Translations under genes and position numbers: made by a program
Shown here: piece by piece, positions 17,597 through 26,237 of the stretch
Layout: each line of letters starts with the position of its first letter
How positions within the stretch are numbered: position 1 is the first letter of the stretch
NCBI RefSeq assembly: GCF_024296685.1
Contig: NZ_CP100763.1
Location: 1,798,001 to 1,862,000, forward strand
Source of the DNA: Natrinema marinum
GTDB taxonomy: Archaea > Halobacteriota > Halobacteria > Halobacteriales > Natrialbaceae
Reading direction: 5' to 3'
Length of the DNA: 64,000 bases
The notes under the pieces: model-generated
Seen by the model: only the letters and a program-made list of their open reading frames with translations
Database searches by the model: none
Told to the model about the DNA's origin: nothing

Positions 17597-17674
17597 ATGA
17601 TGAGAGCAAGGACTCGGATTGACGCCAGAATCACCATGCTGCAGCGGTATTGCGACGAGGTGGCCCGCGCATGA
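17597..17674 (+). CDS. Possible 25-codon upstream ORF coupled to nrdJ
   Basis: ATG ATG at 17597 opens a 25-residue basic peptide (MMRARTRIDARI, then TMLQRYCDEVARA). Its TGA overlaps the nrdJ ATG in the ATGA arrangement seen in coupled archaeal genes. The predicted transcription start is just upstream, so ribosomes loading at the 5' end would meet this ORF first. It could be a regulatory uORF or chance. No family is recognised. Confidence 0.35.
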   Translation: MMRARTRIDARITMLQRYCDEVARA

Positions 17675-20600
17675 GCGACGCAGAACTCTCCGCGGCGGAT
17701 CTCACGCTTCCGATCAAACGCACCGAGGGGGAGACCCTAGAGAAGCGACTGACCGACAACGCCTACCAGAACATTCTCCCGGCCCGATATCTCCGCCGGA
17801 ACGCCGACGGCGATCTGATCGAGGAACAGGAGGACCTCTTCGACCGCGTCGGCAAGAACATCGCGCTGGCCGAAGCCGTTTACGAAGCCGAGAAGCGCGA
17901 CGTAGAGATCACCGTCACGCCCGATCAGCTCAAGCCCGACCACCCACGACGGGACGAGCTCGCCGAGGAAGTCTTCGGTGACGGGACCACGGTCGAAGAC
18001 GACGCCGAAACGGTGCTCACCGAGCGCAACGTCAACAAGCTCGCCTACGAGACGCTCGTTCCCGAGCTCCCCGACGAGGTACGCGAACACGTCGAAGACG
18101 TCGCCGAGACCTTCACCGACGGCATGGAGTCGCTCTCGTTCATGCCGAACTCGCCGACCCTGATGAACGCCGGCGACGAACTCCAGCAGCTCTCGGCCTG
18201 TTTCGTCATGTCCCCCGACGACGACCTCTCGGACATCCACGAAACTGCCAAGAAGGCGGCGGAGGTCTTCCAGTCGGGCGGCGGCGTCGGCTACGGCTTC
18301 TGGCAGCTGCGCCCCTACGGCGACGCGGTCGGCTCGACCGGCGGCATCGCGTCGGGGCCGATCACCTTCATGCGGACCTACGACCAGCTCTGTGAGACCA
18401 TCGCTCAGGGCGGCACCCGCCGCGGCGCCCAGATGGGCATCATGCGCGTCTCCCACCCCGACGTCATCGAGTTCATCCACGCCAAGAACAAAGACGTCTC
18501 GCTGGCCCACTGTCTCCGTCTCAACGACCCCGACGACTACACGTACACGAGCTTCAGCGAGGCCCTCGAGGAGGCCCGCGACCTGATCGACGACGACGGT
18601 CGCGTGCCCAAGCACCTGCGCAACGCGGTCGAGGGCCACCTCTCGAATTTCAATATCTCCGTCGGCGTCACCGACGGCTTCATGGAGGCCGTCCAGAACG
18701 GCGAGGAGTACACCTTCACCAACCCGCGCACGGAGGAGCCCCACATCGCCACCGAGGAGACCAAGGAGATGTACAGCCGCTACGACCTCGGCGAGCACGT
18801 CGAAGTCGGCGACCCCCTCTCGATCCCCGCGGAACTCGTCTGGGAACGCATCGTCTCCGGTGCCCACGAGAACGGGGAGCCGGGCGTCATCTACCTCGAG
18901 CGAGTCAACAAACAGCACTCCTTCGACATCGAAGAGCAGGAGGACCACCGGATTCTGGCGACGAACCCCTGTGGCGAGCAGCCGCTGGAAGAACACGAGG
19001 CCTGCAACCTCGGGCACATCAACCTCTCGACGCTGGCGGACCTCGATGCGCCCGACTGGCGCGTCTGGGCCGACGAACACGGCGACGAGTACGACTCCCA
19101 GGAGGCGGCCGTCGCGGCCTTCCTCGAGGAGGCCATCGACTTCGAGGAGTTCGACGAGCGCATCGAGTACGGCACGCGCTTTTTGGAGAACGTCGTCACG
19201 ATGTCGGACTTCCCCGTCCCGGAGATCGAGCAGAAGGTCCGGGACATGCGCAAGATCGGCCTCGGCGTCATGGGGCTGGCGCAGCTGTACGTCCAGCTCG
19301 GCATCAAGTACGGCAGCGAGGAGGGTAACGAGGTCGCCCGCCAGCTGATGACCCACATCAACCACGGCGCGAAGGCGACCAGTCACGAACTCGCGACCGA
19401 GCGGGGTTCGTTCAACGACTGGGACGACTCGAAGTATGCGACCCCGACCGAGTACCGCGAGTGGTTCGAGAAGCAGACCGGCGAGGACGCCGACGACTGG
19501 GCCGAGGGCTTCCCGATCCGCAACCACAACGTCACGACTATCGCACCGACCGGGACGACCTCGATGGTCGGCAACACCACCGGCGGCTGCGAACCGATTT
19601 ACAACGTCGCCTACTACAAGAACGTCACCGACGACGTGCAAGGCGACGAGATGTTGGTCGAGTTCGACGACTACTTCCTCCGAACGCTGGAGGCCAACGA
19701 CATCGACGTGGACGCGGTCAAGGAGGAAGCCCAAGAGCAGATGGCGACCAACCAGTTCGACGGCGTCGAAGGGCTCTCGACAGTGCCCGACGCGATCGGC
19801 GAACTGTTCGTCATCACGAGCGACCTCTCGGCGAAACAGCACGCGGCGGTCCAGTGTGCCTGCCAGCACGGCGTCGACTCCGCCATCTCGAAGACGGTCA
19901 ACGCGCCCAACGAGTCCACGCTCGAGGACGCCAAGGAGGTCTTCGAGTGGGTCTACGAGAACGGCGGCAAGGGCGTCACCTACTACCGAGACGGCACCCG
20001 CAGCAAGCAGGTGCTGACCACGCGCGCCGACAACGCTGACTTCGCCGACGAGACCGAAGCGGCCGAGGCGCTGGTCGAGCAGATCGACGAAATCTTCGGC
20101 GGCTTAGAGCAGTTCCTCGAGAGCCAGGAGGTCCAGGACGTGCTCGAGGAAGACGTCGGCGCGCTGCTCGGCGAGGCCGAGCCCGCACAGATCGACTTCA
20201 CCGAGAAGCGTGAGCGACCGGATGCCTTACAGGGCGTCAGCCAGCGCATCGACACCGGTTACGGAAAGATCTACGTGACGATCAACGAGGACCCCGAGAC
20301 CGGCCAGCCGTTCGAGCTGTTCGCCAACATCGGTCACTCCGGCGGCTTCACGAACTCCTTTACCGAGGCGCTGGCGAAGGTCATCTCGACCTCGCTGCGC
20401 TCGGGCGTCGACCCCGAGGAGATCGTCGACGAGCTCTGTGGCACTCGCTCGCCGAAGGTCGCCTGGGACAAGGGCGAGCAGATCCAGTCCATCCCGGACG
20501 CCATCGGCACCGCGATGCGCCGCTACTTGGAGGGCGAAATCGACAAACCGTACCCGAAACAGCAGACCTTAGAGGAATCTGCCGACGCTGAGATCGCCGA

Positions 20601-20787
20601 CTACGACGGCCCCAAGACCGATGGCGGCGCGGCCGCCGCCGAGAGCGGACCCGCGGACGCCGACGATACGACCCAGGACCTCATCGACGCCGGCGAGTCG
20701 CCCGAGTGTCCCGACTGCGGGTCGATGTCGCTGTACTTCTCCGAAGGCTGCAAGACCTGCGAGTCCTGCGGCTGGAGTGAGTGTTGA
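17671..20787 (+). CDS. nrdJ: Adenosylcobalamin-dependent ribonucleoside-diphosphate reductase (class II)
   Basis: 1038 residues from ATG 17671, chosen because GAGGTGG lies 6 nt upstream. Motifs of the class II large subunit: LSACFVMSPDDD with a redox Cys (about 180), GGGVGYGFWQLRP, GGTRRGAQMGIM, and NPCGEQPLEEHEACNLGHIN holding the thiyl-radical Cys (NPCGE, about 430-450). Further on come TIAPTGTTSMVGNTTGGCEP and CACQHGVDSAISKTVN. The C-terminus is a Cys-rich zinc-ribbon-like tail (CPDCG, CKTCESCG, ending C). It reduces ribonucleotides to deoxyribonucleotides using B12, independent of oxygen. No intein interrupts it, although haloarchaeal copies often carry one. Confidence 0.95.
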   Translation: MSDAELSAADLTLPIKRTEGETLEKRLTDNAYQNILPARYLRRNADGDLIEEQEDLFDRVGKNIALAEAVYEAEKRDVEITVTPDQLKPDHPRRDELAEEVFGDGTTVEDDAETVLTERNVNKLAYETLVPELPDEVREHVEDVAETFTDGMESLSFMPNSPTLMNAGDELQQLSACFVMSPDDDLSDIHETAKKAAEVFQSGGGVGYGFWQLRPYGDAVGSTGGIASGPITFMRTYDQLCETIAQGGTRRGAQMGIMRVSHPDVIEFIHAKNKDVSLAHCLRLNDPDDYTYTSFSEALEEARDLIDDDGRVPKHLRNAVEGHLSNFNISVGVTDGFMEAVQNGEEYTFTNPRTEEPHIATEETKEMYSRYDLGEHVEVGDPLSIPAELVWERIVSGAHENGEPGVIYLERVNKQHSFDIEEQEDHRILATNPCGEQPLEEHEACNLGHINLSTLADLDAPDWRVWADEHGDEYDSQEAAVAAFLEEAIDFEEFDERIEYGTRFLENVVTMSDFPVPEIEQKVRDMRKIGLGVMGLAQLYVQLGIKYGSEEGNEVARQLMTHINHGAKATSHELATERGSFNDWDDSKYATPTEYREWFEKQTGEDADDWAEGFPIRNHNVTTIAPTGTTSMVGNTTGGCEPIYNVAYYKNVTDDVQGDEMLVEFDDYFLRTLEANDIDVDAVKEEAQEQMATNQFDGVEGLSTVPDAIGELFVITSDLSAKQHAAVQCACQHGVDSAISKTVNAPNESTLEDAKEVFEWVYENGGKGVTYYRDGTRSKQVLTTRADNADFADETEAAEALVEQIDEIFGGLEQFLESQEVQDVLEEDVGALLGEAEPAQIDFTEKRERPDALQGVSQRIDTGYGKIYVTINEDPETGQPFELFANIGHSGGFTNSFTEALAKVISTSLRSGVDPEEIVDELCGTRSPKVAWDKGEQIQSIPDAIGTAMRRYLEGEIDKPYPKQQTLEESADAEIADYDGPKTDGGAAAAESGPADADDTTQDLIDAGESPECPDCGSMSLYFSEGCKTCESCGWSEC

Positions 20788-20899
20788 GCGCTGACTGAGG
20801 TCGTTTCACGGTATTGTTTTGCTGTCGTTTTTCTCGCCGGACTCGTACCGGACCGCCGGAAACACCACACTTAGCATCGACCGCCGTGAACGCTGTCGT

Positions 20900-21076
20900 A
20901 TGAGCGCCGACGGCGGGGAGGGCTCCGCTGGTGATGCCGACGCGGACGGCTCGAGCGACCGAGCAGCGGGGAGTCCGCGCTGTCCACACTGCGACGCGGC
21001 GATGTTCAAACGCCACTGCAAGTACGTCTGTCCCCAGCACGGAGTCATCATCGACTGCAGTGATCCCTTCCGGTAG
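20900..21076 (+). CDS. Small zinc-finger protein, HVO_2523 type
   Basis: 58 residues from ATG 20900. An acidic, Gly/Ser-rich N-terminal half is followed by SPRCPHCDAAMFKRHCKYVC, PQHG and IDCSDPFR, giving a four-cysteine zinc knuckle set (CPHC and CKYVC) close to the haloarchaeal HVO_2523-like micro-proteins. These are thought to bind zinc and to act as small regulators, but the molecular partner is unknown. A weak box A (CACTTAGCA) lies about 30 nt upstream. Confidence 0.8.
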   Translation: MSADGGEGSAGDADADGSSDRAAGSPRCPHCDAAMFKRHCKYVCPQHGVIIDCSDPFR

Positions 21077-21155
21077 GATTCAGCGTCCGACTCGAGTCGT
21101 GAGTCGGCCGGAACCCCTACAAGACGACGGTCGGTGGTTGCTGTCAACGATCTCT

Positions 21156-21680
21156 ATGTCTGCACAACCGACGATCCTCGTCGTCGACGACGAGCGGGAA
21201 CTCGCCGACCTCTACGCGATGTGGGTCGGCGAAGATTACGAGGTGATCACTGCCTACGACGGACGAGCCGCGCTCGGACAGGTGAGCGACGCGATAGATG
21301 TCGTGTTGCTCGACAGACACATGCCCGACATCACCGGCGACCGTGTTCTCGAGGAGATTCGAGCGGCGGGCCACGACTGCTGGGTGATCATGGTGACCGC
21401 GGTCGACCCCGGACTCGACATCGTCGAACTCGACATCGACGACTACGTCACGAAACCCGTGACGCGGACGCAGCTGACGCGAATCATCGAGAACCTCCGT
21501 GTGCAGTCGCGCTACGGTGACGACGGTCGGCGAGAACTTCGATCGCTCTCGAACAAGATGGAGACCCTCGAGGACGAACACTCCGTCGAAGAGTTAGCCG
21601 ATACCGAGGCCTATCAGGACCTCGAGTCGGATCTGAAGGAGCTGAGCGGTTCGCTGGTCGAGGACCTCGACGGCGAGTGA
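21156..21680 (+). CDS. HalX-type response regulator
   Basis: 174 residues from ATG 21156. A receiver domain (about 5-115) has the acidic pair in ILVVDDERELADLY, the phosphoacceptor Asp in VVLLDRHMPDITG (about 54), Thr in VTAVDP and Lys in DYVTKPV. The C-terminal 60 residues (LRVQSRYGDDGRRELRSLSN to the end) form a charged helical HalX domain. No DNA-binding domain is visible, so output is probably by protein contact. The cognate histidine kinase is not in the window. Confidence 0.9.
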   Translation: MSAQPTILVVDDERELADLYAMWVGEDYEVITAYDGRAALGQVSDAIDVVLLDRHMPDITGDRVLEEIRAAGHDCWVIMVTAVDPGLDIVELDIDDYVTKPVTRTQLTRIIENLRVQSRYGDDGRRELRSLSNKMETLEDEHSVEELADTEAYQDLESDLKELSGSLVEDLDGE

Positions 21681-21741
21681 GCCGCCGAGCGAGAGCCCGT
21701 ATCTCGGGCGCCGCTGAACCTCTCGGACCGTGTCTTCGATT

Positions 21742-22518
21742 TTAGGTGTCGGTCGAGCGGCTCGTCTCGTCCGTCCGTTCCGGTCGCGTTCGACGCCGGG
21801 TTCGAACCGCGCGGTACGCCGGCCCGGCCAGCAGGAGTCCGGCAGCGACAGCACAGGCTGCCGAGAGCGCGATTCCGAACTCGCCGAACCCGCTCGAGGT
21901 GAGCGTCGCCGCCGACGCGCCGACGACGACCGCGGCGGTCGTCCACGGCAGTTCCCCGATGGCTGTGCCGATGACCAGATGGCGGGGTTCGACGTCGCTG
22001 ACCGCGGCGGCACACGTCGCCACGTCCGACGGGATCGGAGCCAGCCGGGAGGCGGTGACGCCCCGCAGCGGCCCCGTCGCGTCGTAGTAGTGCGTCACGG
22101 TCTCGCCGGCGCGCTCGAGGAGTCCGTCGCCGTCCGCACCCTCGGTCGGCGACGCCGTCGATGCGGCGCAGTCGGTCTCGGTCGCTCGAGCGACCGCGGC
22201 GTCGTCCGCGACGAGCCAGCGGGCCACGAAGAAGACCGGCAGGACGGTCACGACGACGCCGGCGAGCGCGATCGGGACGCCGGCCGCGACGCCGAAGCCG
22301 TAGCCGACGATCGCCGCCAGCGGCGTCGTGGGCCAGGCCAGCAGCGGCCGCACGAGGTAGAGTCCCGCGACGACGAGTCCGAACAGGGCCGGCTCCGCCG
22401 CCAGCGAGTCGACGGTTCCGAACAGCGTCGATGGCGAGACGAGCAGCCCCGCGGCGACCATCCCGACTACTGGGATCGCTCCCGCGAGCGCGCGCGTTCG
22501 GACCGCCGGCAGTGTCAT
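21742..22518 (-). CDS. TVP38/TMEM64 (VTT domain) membrane protein
   Basis: 258 residues from ATG 22518 (MTLPAVRTRALAGAIPVVG). Five to six hydrophobic segments are seen, with a hydrophilic insert in the middle (about 120-145). The family signature lies around SRLAPIPSDVATCAAAVSDV (about 160-180) and IGTAIGELPWTTAAVVVGA (about 190-208), as in SNARE-associated/DedA-like VTT proteins. The earlier stretch YGFGVAAGVPIALAG matches the conserved glycine-rich loop. Bacterial and eukaryotic relatives are linked to phospholipid scrambling or transport. Confidence 0.82.
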   Translation of the reverse strand: MTLPAVRTRALAGAIPVVGMVAAGLLVSPSTLFGTVDSLAAEPALFGLVVAGLYLVRPLLAWPTTPLAAIVGYGFGVAAGVPIALAGVVVTVLPVFFVARWLVADDAAVARATETDCAASTASPTEGADGDGLLERAGETVTHYYDATGPLRGVTASRLAPIPSDVATCAAAVSDVEPRHLVIGTAIGELPWTTAAVVVGASAATLTSSGFGEFGIALSAACAVAAGLLLAGPAYRAVRTRRRTRPERTDETSRSTDT

Positions 22519-22716
22519 CGGTCGGAACTGTCCCTCGAGCGTTGAAACCTTTGTGTCTCTCGCGAGCGCGGGCGGGCTCGAGGCGGCGGTGTAGGGGGTG
22601 ACCGAAGCCACCGCTGGTACTCGCGTGTCGGCGGTGCGAGCAGTCGGTGAACCTGTCACCAGCGGGCCGGATCGGTCGTGTGACCCGGCCGCAGTCTCCG
22701 ACCCAAAGGAAAGGGC

Positions 22717-22726
22717 TTTTATAATC
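22717..22726 (+). promoter_or_regulatory. Box A promoter of tRNA-Leu
   Basis: TTTTATAATC lies about 41 nt before the mature tRNA 5' end, leaving room for a short 5' leader removed by RNase P. Confidence 0.6.
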
Positions 22727-22762
22727 ACACTGGATACGATTGAGTGCAGACAGAGACCGCGA

Positions 22763-22847
<85 letters not shown>

Positions 22848-23067
22848 TCGCACAGGTGGCTGAGCTCCACCGCAACCGATGCAGGTGATTTCCCTTCGTG
22901 GACATCACCCACGCATAATCCTTTCCGACGCTACACCGACGAGCGACAGTTCCGTCTCCCACGGAACGGCCGGCACGGTCGAAGACCACTGCCAACGGCC
23001 GCAGTCACACGGACCGCTCGAGCCCACCGTGGTAAGATTTAACACACTGTTCGGTGGAGGCGCGACC

Positions 23068-23205
23068 ATGGTTCGCAGAGATCCGTACACGCCGGAGCAA
23101 AGACGGTTCGAGTGTCGCGACTGCGACTACGGAACGACGGCGGCCAGCCACCAGCCGACGTGTCCGAGCTGCGGCAGCGAGGTGCGAAACGTGGTCACGC
23201 AATAG
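23068..23205 (+). CDS. Rubrerythrin-like zinc-ribbon micro-protein
   Basis: 45 residues from ATG 23068 with GGTGGAGG just upstream and a box A-like AAGATTTAAC near 23033-23042. Two CxxC pairs, FECRDCDYG (about 16-24) and CPSCGSEVRN (about 33-42), form a rubredoxin/zinc-ribbon knuckle like the C-terminal tail of rubrerythrin, without the diiron domain. Such stand-alone knuckles are common in haloarchaea. Function unknown. Confidence 0.78.
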   Translation: MVRRDPYTPEQRRFECRDCDYGTTAASHQPTCPSCGSEVRNVVTQ

Positions 23206-23365
23206 GTCGAACCCGCCTCGCTCACTGTTACCCGGCGCGAGGCGCGACCCGGCGATCCGTCGGCGAGTGCCGAGTGGCGACCCAGTGAGCGGGGCACTGG
23301 CCCGATGGCCGCCGTAGTGGGACCGAGACGGTAACTGCTTTCCCGCTACGCTCGAACGACCACGC

Positions 23366-23929
23366 ATGGAGTACGTTCCTCGAGAGCGCGTGCGCCTGCT
23401 GACCGGCGTGTTGAGCGTGGTGTCGTTGGCGGTGGTCTTCGCGGCCGCGGGCGGCCGGATTCCGTCCTCGAGCGTGCCGGCCACGCCGGAGTGGGTGCTC
23501 GAGACGATTCCGCTGGTCAACGCCGTCATCAGCGCGGCCGCCATCGGAACGATCGCGGTCGGCTGGCGGGCGATCCGACGCGGGAACGTCGAACGCCACC
23601 GGATTGCGATGCTCTCTTCGTTCGGGCTGTTCGTGGGGTTTCTCGCGCTGTATCTCTACCGGCTGACGGCCACCGGCGGCCCGCAGCCGTTTCCCGGCCC
23701 CGAGGCGGTCTACCAGTTCGTCTACCTGCCGCTGCTCGCGATCCACATCCTGCTGGCGATCGTCTGCATCCCGCTGCTGTACTACGTTCTGTTGCTCGCG
23801 TTCTCGCGGCCGGTCGCGGAACTCCGACGGACGAGCCACGCCCGCATCGGTCGGGTCGCGGCGACGCTGTGGCTGGTCTCCTTTTCGCTCGGTATCGTCG
23901 TCTTCGTGTTACTCCACGTCGTCTACTGA
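23366..23929 (+). CDS. DUF420 family membrane protein
   Basis: 187 residues with five hydrophobic helices (about 10-30, 45-66, 82-102, 120-148, 163-187). DUF420 features are VNAVISAAAIGTIAVGWRAI, RGNVERHRIAMLSSFGLF with its conserved His, and PLLAIHILLAIVCIPLLYY with a second conserved His in the fourth helix. Bacterial relatives such as CtaM assist assembly of heme-copper oxidases, so a link to terminal oxidase maturation is possible. No oxidase gene is adjacent. Confidence 0.85.
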   Translation: MEYVPRERVRLLTGVLSVVSLAVVFAAAGGRIPSSSVPATPEWVLETIPLVNAVISAAAIGTIAVGWRAIRRGNVERHRIAMLSSFGLFVGFLALYLYRLTATGGPQPFPGPEAVYQFVYLPLLAIHILLAIVCIPLLYYVLLLAFSRPVAELRRTSHARIGRVAATLWLVSFSLGIVVFVLLHVVY

Positions 23930-23951
23930 GCCGAGCCCGACGGACCGCGGA

Positions 23952-24149
23952 TTAGTCCAAAATGTCGCCGATACGGCGGGGCTCGCCCTGCAGGTTGGGC
24001 TGCTCGGCGACGATCTTCAGCACCTCGTGATCGGTCACGTCGTAGTAGGACTTCTCGGTGGCCTCTTCGACGAGCGCTTTCTCGAGGCGAAATTCCGTGC
24101 CTTCGTAGACGACGTCGACGCCGTCGTCGTCGAACGCGAGCGTAGTCAT
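23952..24149 (-). CDS. Small DUF5800-like haloarchaeal protein
   Basis: 65 residues from ATG 24149 (MTTLAFDDDGVDVVYEGTEF). CTTTTACA on the minus strand at about 24172-24179 is a box A roughly 26 nt upstream, so the message is leaderless and the longer upstream start is excluded. The protein is acidic and mixed alpha/beta: RLEKALVEEATEKSYYDVTD, then HEVLKIVAEQPNLQG. It appears widely conserved in haloarchaea. No function is known. Confidence 0.72.
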   Translation of the reverse strand: MTTLAFDDDGVDVVYEGTEFRLEKALVEEATEKSYYDVTDHEVLKIVAEQPNLQGEPRRIGDILD

Positions 24150-24265
24150 GTCCGGGGGTATGCGGTGGGGGTGTAAAAGGGAGGCGGGTCGGCTCGCCAC
24201 GAAACCGGCGCGAACGGGGGGAAGGAGCAGCCAGGCGTCAGACGGACGACTGACGACGCGCGAGG

Positions 24266-24272
24266 TTTATTA
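24266..24272 (+). promoter_or_regulatory. Box A promoter of the bactofilin-like gene
   Basis: TTTATTA is centred 29 nt before the GTG at 24298. This decides that start against the in-frame GTG at 24277, which would lie upstream of the RNA 5' end. Confidence 0.55.
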
Positions 24273-24297
24273 GGCGGTGTTCCCTTTGGATGCGAGT

Positions 24298-25155
24298 GTG
24301 GCCTTCAGCAGGGATCCCCTCGACGAACTCGTCGTTCCCGACGGGACGGAAGCGCAGGAACGCGACCTCGTGACCGACGGGGATGTCTTCGTGGGCGGTC
24401 GAGCGACCGTCGAGTTCGGCGTCCGCGGCCGAAACGTGCTGGCCGGCGAATCCGCCGAGTTCGGCGGCGCGATCGAGGCCGACGGCGACTGCCGGCTCGA
24501 TATGTGGTGTGACGTGGCCGAAAACGTGCTGGTCGGCCAGGACGCCTACATCGGCGAGCGGGTCCACATCGGCGGCAAACTGAAAGTCGCCGGCGATCTT
24601 GATATCGGCGACGACGTGGAGATCGAGGAGGGGTTCGAGGCCAACGGCTGGATCGTCATTCGGAACCCGATGCCGACGATCGTCTTCCTGTTCGTCTACC
24701 TCAAACACCTCCTCCTGATCGGCGAGGAAGACGCCGCCCAGCGGGTCATCTCCGAACTCGTGGACGACGACGACGACGCGCCCGAAGCGGAGCCGCTCGT
24801 GATCCCCCGCAACGCGACCGTCGGCGACGACGCCTGGCGCGTCTCGACGCCCGCAACGATCGGCGACGACTGCCGACTCCACGGCAACGTCCGCGCGGAG
24901 ACGATCGACGTCGGCCAGGACTGCAACATCTTCGGCAGTCTGCGGGCCCGCGGCGACATCACCGTCGGCGAGGGAACCCGAATCCACGGCGATCTGACCA
25001 CCCGCGACGGCGACGTCACCATCGCACGCGACGCGCGCATCCTCGGCGACGTCTCCTGTGACGACCTCGAGCTCGGCCCCGACGCCGAGATCGACGGCAC
25101 GATCCGAGCCGACGGCGAGATCACGATGGGGACGACCGAGCGCGAACGCGAGTAA
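24298..25155 (+). CDS. Bactofilin-like polymer-forming protein with central hydrophobic segment
   Basis: 285 residues from GTG 24298. It is built of short repeating beta turns as in bactofilins and other polymer-forming cytoskeletal proteins, for example DVFVGGRATVEFGVRGRNVL and RGDITVGEGTRIHGDLTTRD. Two blocks of turns (about 25-120 and 170-275) are separated by a hydrophobic stretch (PMPTIVFLFVYLKHLLLIG, about 123-141) and an acidic linker. The hydrophobic piece could anchor the polymer at the membrane. A role in cell shape or envelope scaffolding is inferred from the family. Confidence 0.75.
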   Translation: MAFSRDPLDELVVPDGTEAQERDLVTDGDVFVGGRATVEFGVRGRNVLAGESAEFGGAIEADGDCRLDMWCDVAENVLVGQDAYIGERVHIGGKLKVAGDLDIGDDVEIEEGFEANGWIVIRNPMPTIVFLFVYLKHLLLIGEEDAAQRVISELVDDDDDAPEAEPLVIPRNATVGDDAWRVSTPATIGDDCRLHGNVRAETIDVGQDCNIFGSLRARGDITVGEGTRIHGDLTTRDGDVTIARDARILGDVSCDDLELGPDAEIDGTIRADGEITMGTTERERE

Positions 25156-25372
25156 GCTGGCCGCTCCGCAGCGATCGGTTTCGGTGTCGATTCTCCGCTC
25201 GAGTGTGCCGGACTGTTCTGAACCGCCCTCGGAAGCCGAACAACACCCGAACCTACCGCGTTACGAGCGACGCCTTCTATCGGCGATTTTGACCCCTATT
25301 CTTAATACTGATAATATGATAGGGGACGACAGGCATGTTACAGTCAACCACACACGGCCGATGGAGGTATCC

Positions 25373-26236
25373 ATGCGATCGATCGTGCTGACGAAAGGCG
25401 TCCCCGACTTCTCGGAGGGTGCCGTCTCGTTCGACGAGGACGGGCACTTAGAGCGGGGGAAGACGCCGACGGTGATGAACCCCAACGACGCGTTCGCGCT
25501 CGAGGCCGCGCTCCAGACGAAGGTACGTCACGGCGGCGAGGTCAGCGGGATGAGTATGGGGCCGCCGGGATACGCCGACGTGCTGAGAGACGCGATGGAG
25601 TCGGTCTACACCGACGACAGTTACCTGCTCTCGGACCGCGAACTCGCCGCCTCCGACACGTGGGCGACGGCGATCACGCTTTCGGCCGGCCTCGAGAAGT
25701 ACCAGGAGGAGGTCGCGGACATCGACATCGTCTTCGCGGGGTTCAAGACGGCAGACGGCGAGACCGGCCAGACTGGGCCCCAGACCTGCTGGGCGATGGA
25801 CTGGCCGATCGTCACGCACGTCATCGCGCTCGACATCGATCCCGACGAGCGGACGCTGCGCGCGAAACGGCTCGTCGAGGGCGATATCGACGAGATCGAG
25901 ACGGTCGAAGCGCCGCTGCCGTGTTTCGTCATCACCGATCCCGAGTTCGAGCCGACCTATCGAAAGGCTTCCCACCGGCTAACGCACAAACAGCTTCGGG
26001 CCGAGACCGAAGAGCGAGCCGCCGAACACGACGAGCACCTGACGACGTGGGACCACGTCGACCTGAACCTCGATCCCGACTACATCGGGCTCGACGGCTC
26101 GCCGACGATCGTCTCGTCGGTCGATCCGATCCCCAAAGCACCGTCCGAGCGGGAGGCGACGATGATCGACCCCGACGACGGGATGGGCGACGTACTCGAG
26201 GAGATGCACCCCTACGCCGCGGAGGCGGGTGATTGA
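25373..26236 (+). CDS. fixA: Electron transfer flavoprotein beta subunit (FixA-type)
   Basis: 287 residues from ATG 25373, preceded by GGAGGT at 4 nt. A box A-like TTCTTAATACTG is near 25300. The sequence follows EtfB: MRSIVLTKGVPDF start, MNPNDAFALEAALQTK, GPPGYADVLRDAM, and the segment VFAGFKTADGETGQTGPQTC for nucleotide binding. It also has an acidic C-terminal tail. With FixB it forms an FAD/AMP or two-FAD heterodimer that passes electrons to the FixCX membrane partner encoded downstream. Confidence 0.92.
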   Translation: MRSIVLTKGVPDFSEGAVSFDEDGHLERGKTPTVMNPNDAFALEAALQTKVRHGGEVSGMSMGPPGYADVLRDAMESVYTDDSYLLSDRELAASDTWATAITLSAGLEKYQEEVADIDIVFAGFKTADGETGQTGPQTCWAMDWPIVTHVIALDIDPDERTLRAKRLVEGDIDEIETVEAPLPCFVITDPEFEPTYRKASHRLTHKQLRAETEERAAEHDEHLTTWDHVDLNLDPDYIGLDGSPTIVSSVDPIPKAPSEREATMIDPDDGMGDVLEEMHPYAAEAGD

Positions 26237-26237
26237 G

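Noticed and set aside
17737-19869. 710-codon open frame antisense to nrdJ
   Set aside because: GC-rich codon bias leaves the opposite strand open. The product has no motifs, and nrdJ on the plus strand is unmistakable.
17671-20787. Intein in nrdJ
   Set aside because: Haloarchaeal copies often have inteins, but the protein reads through all conserved motifs without an inserted splicing domain.
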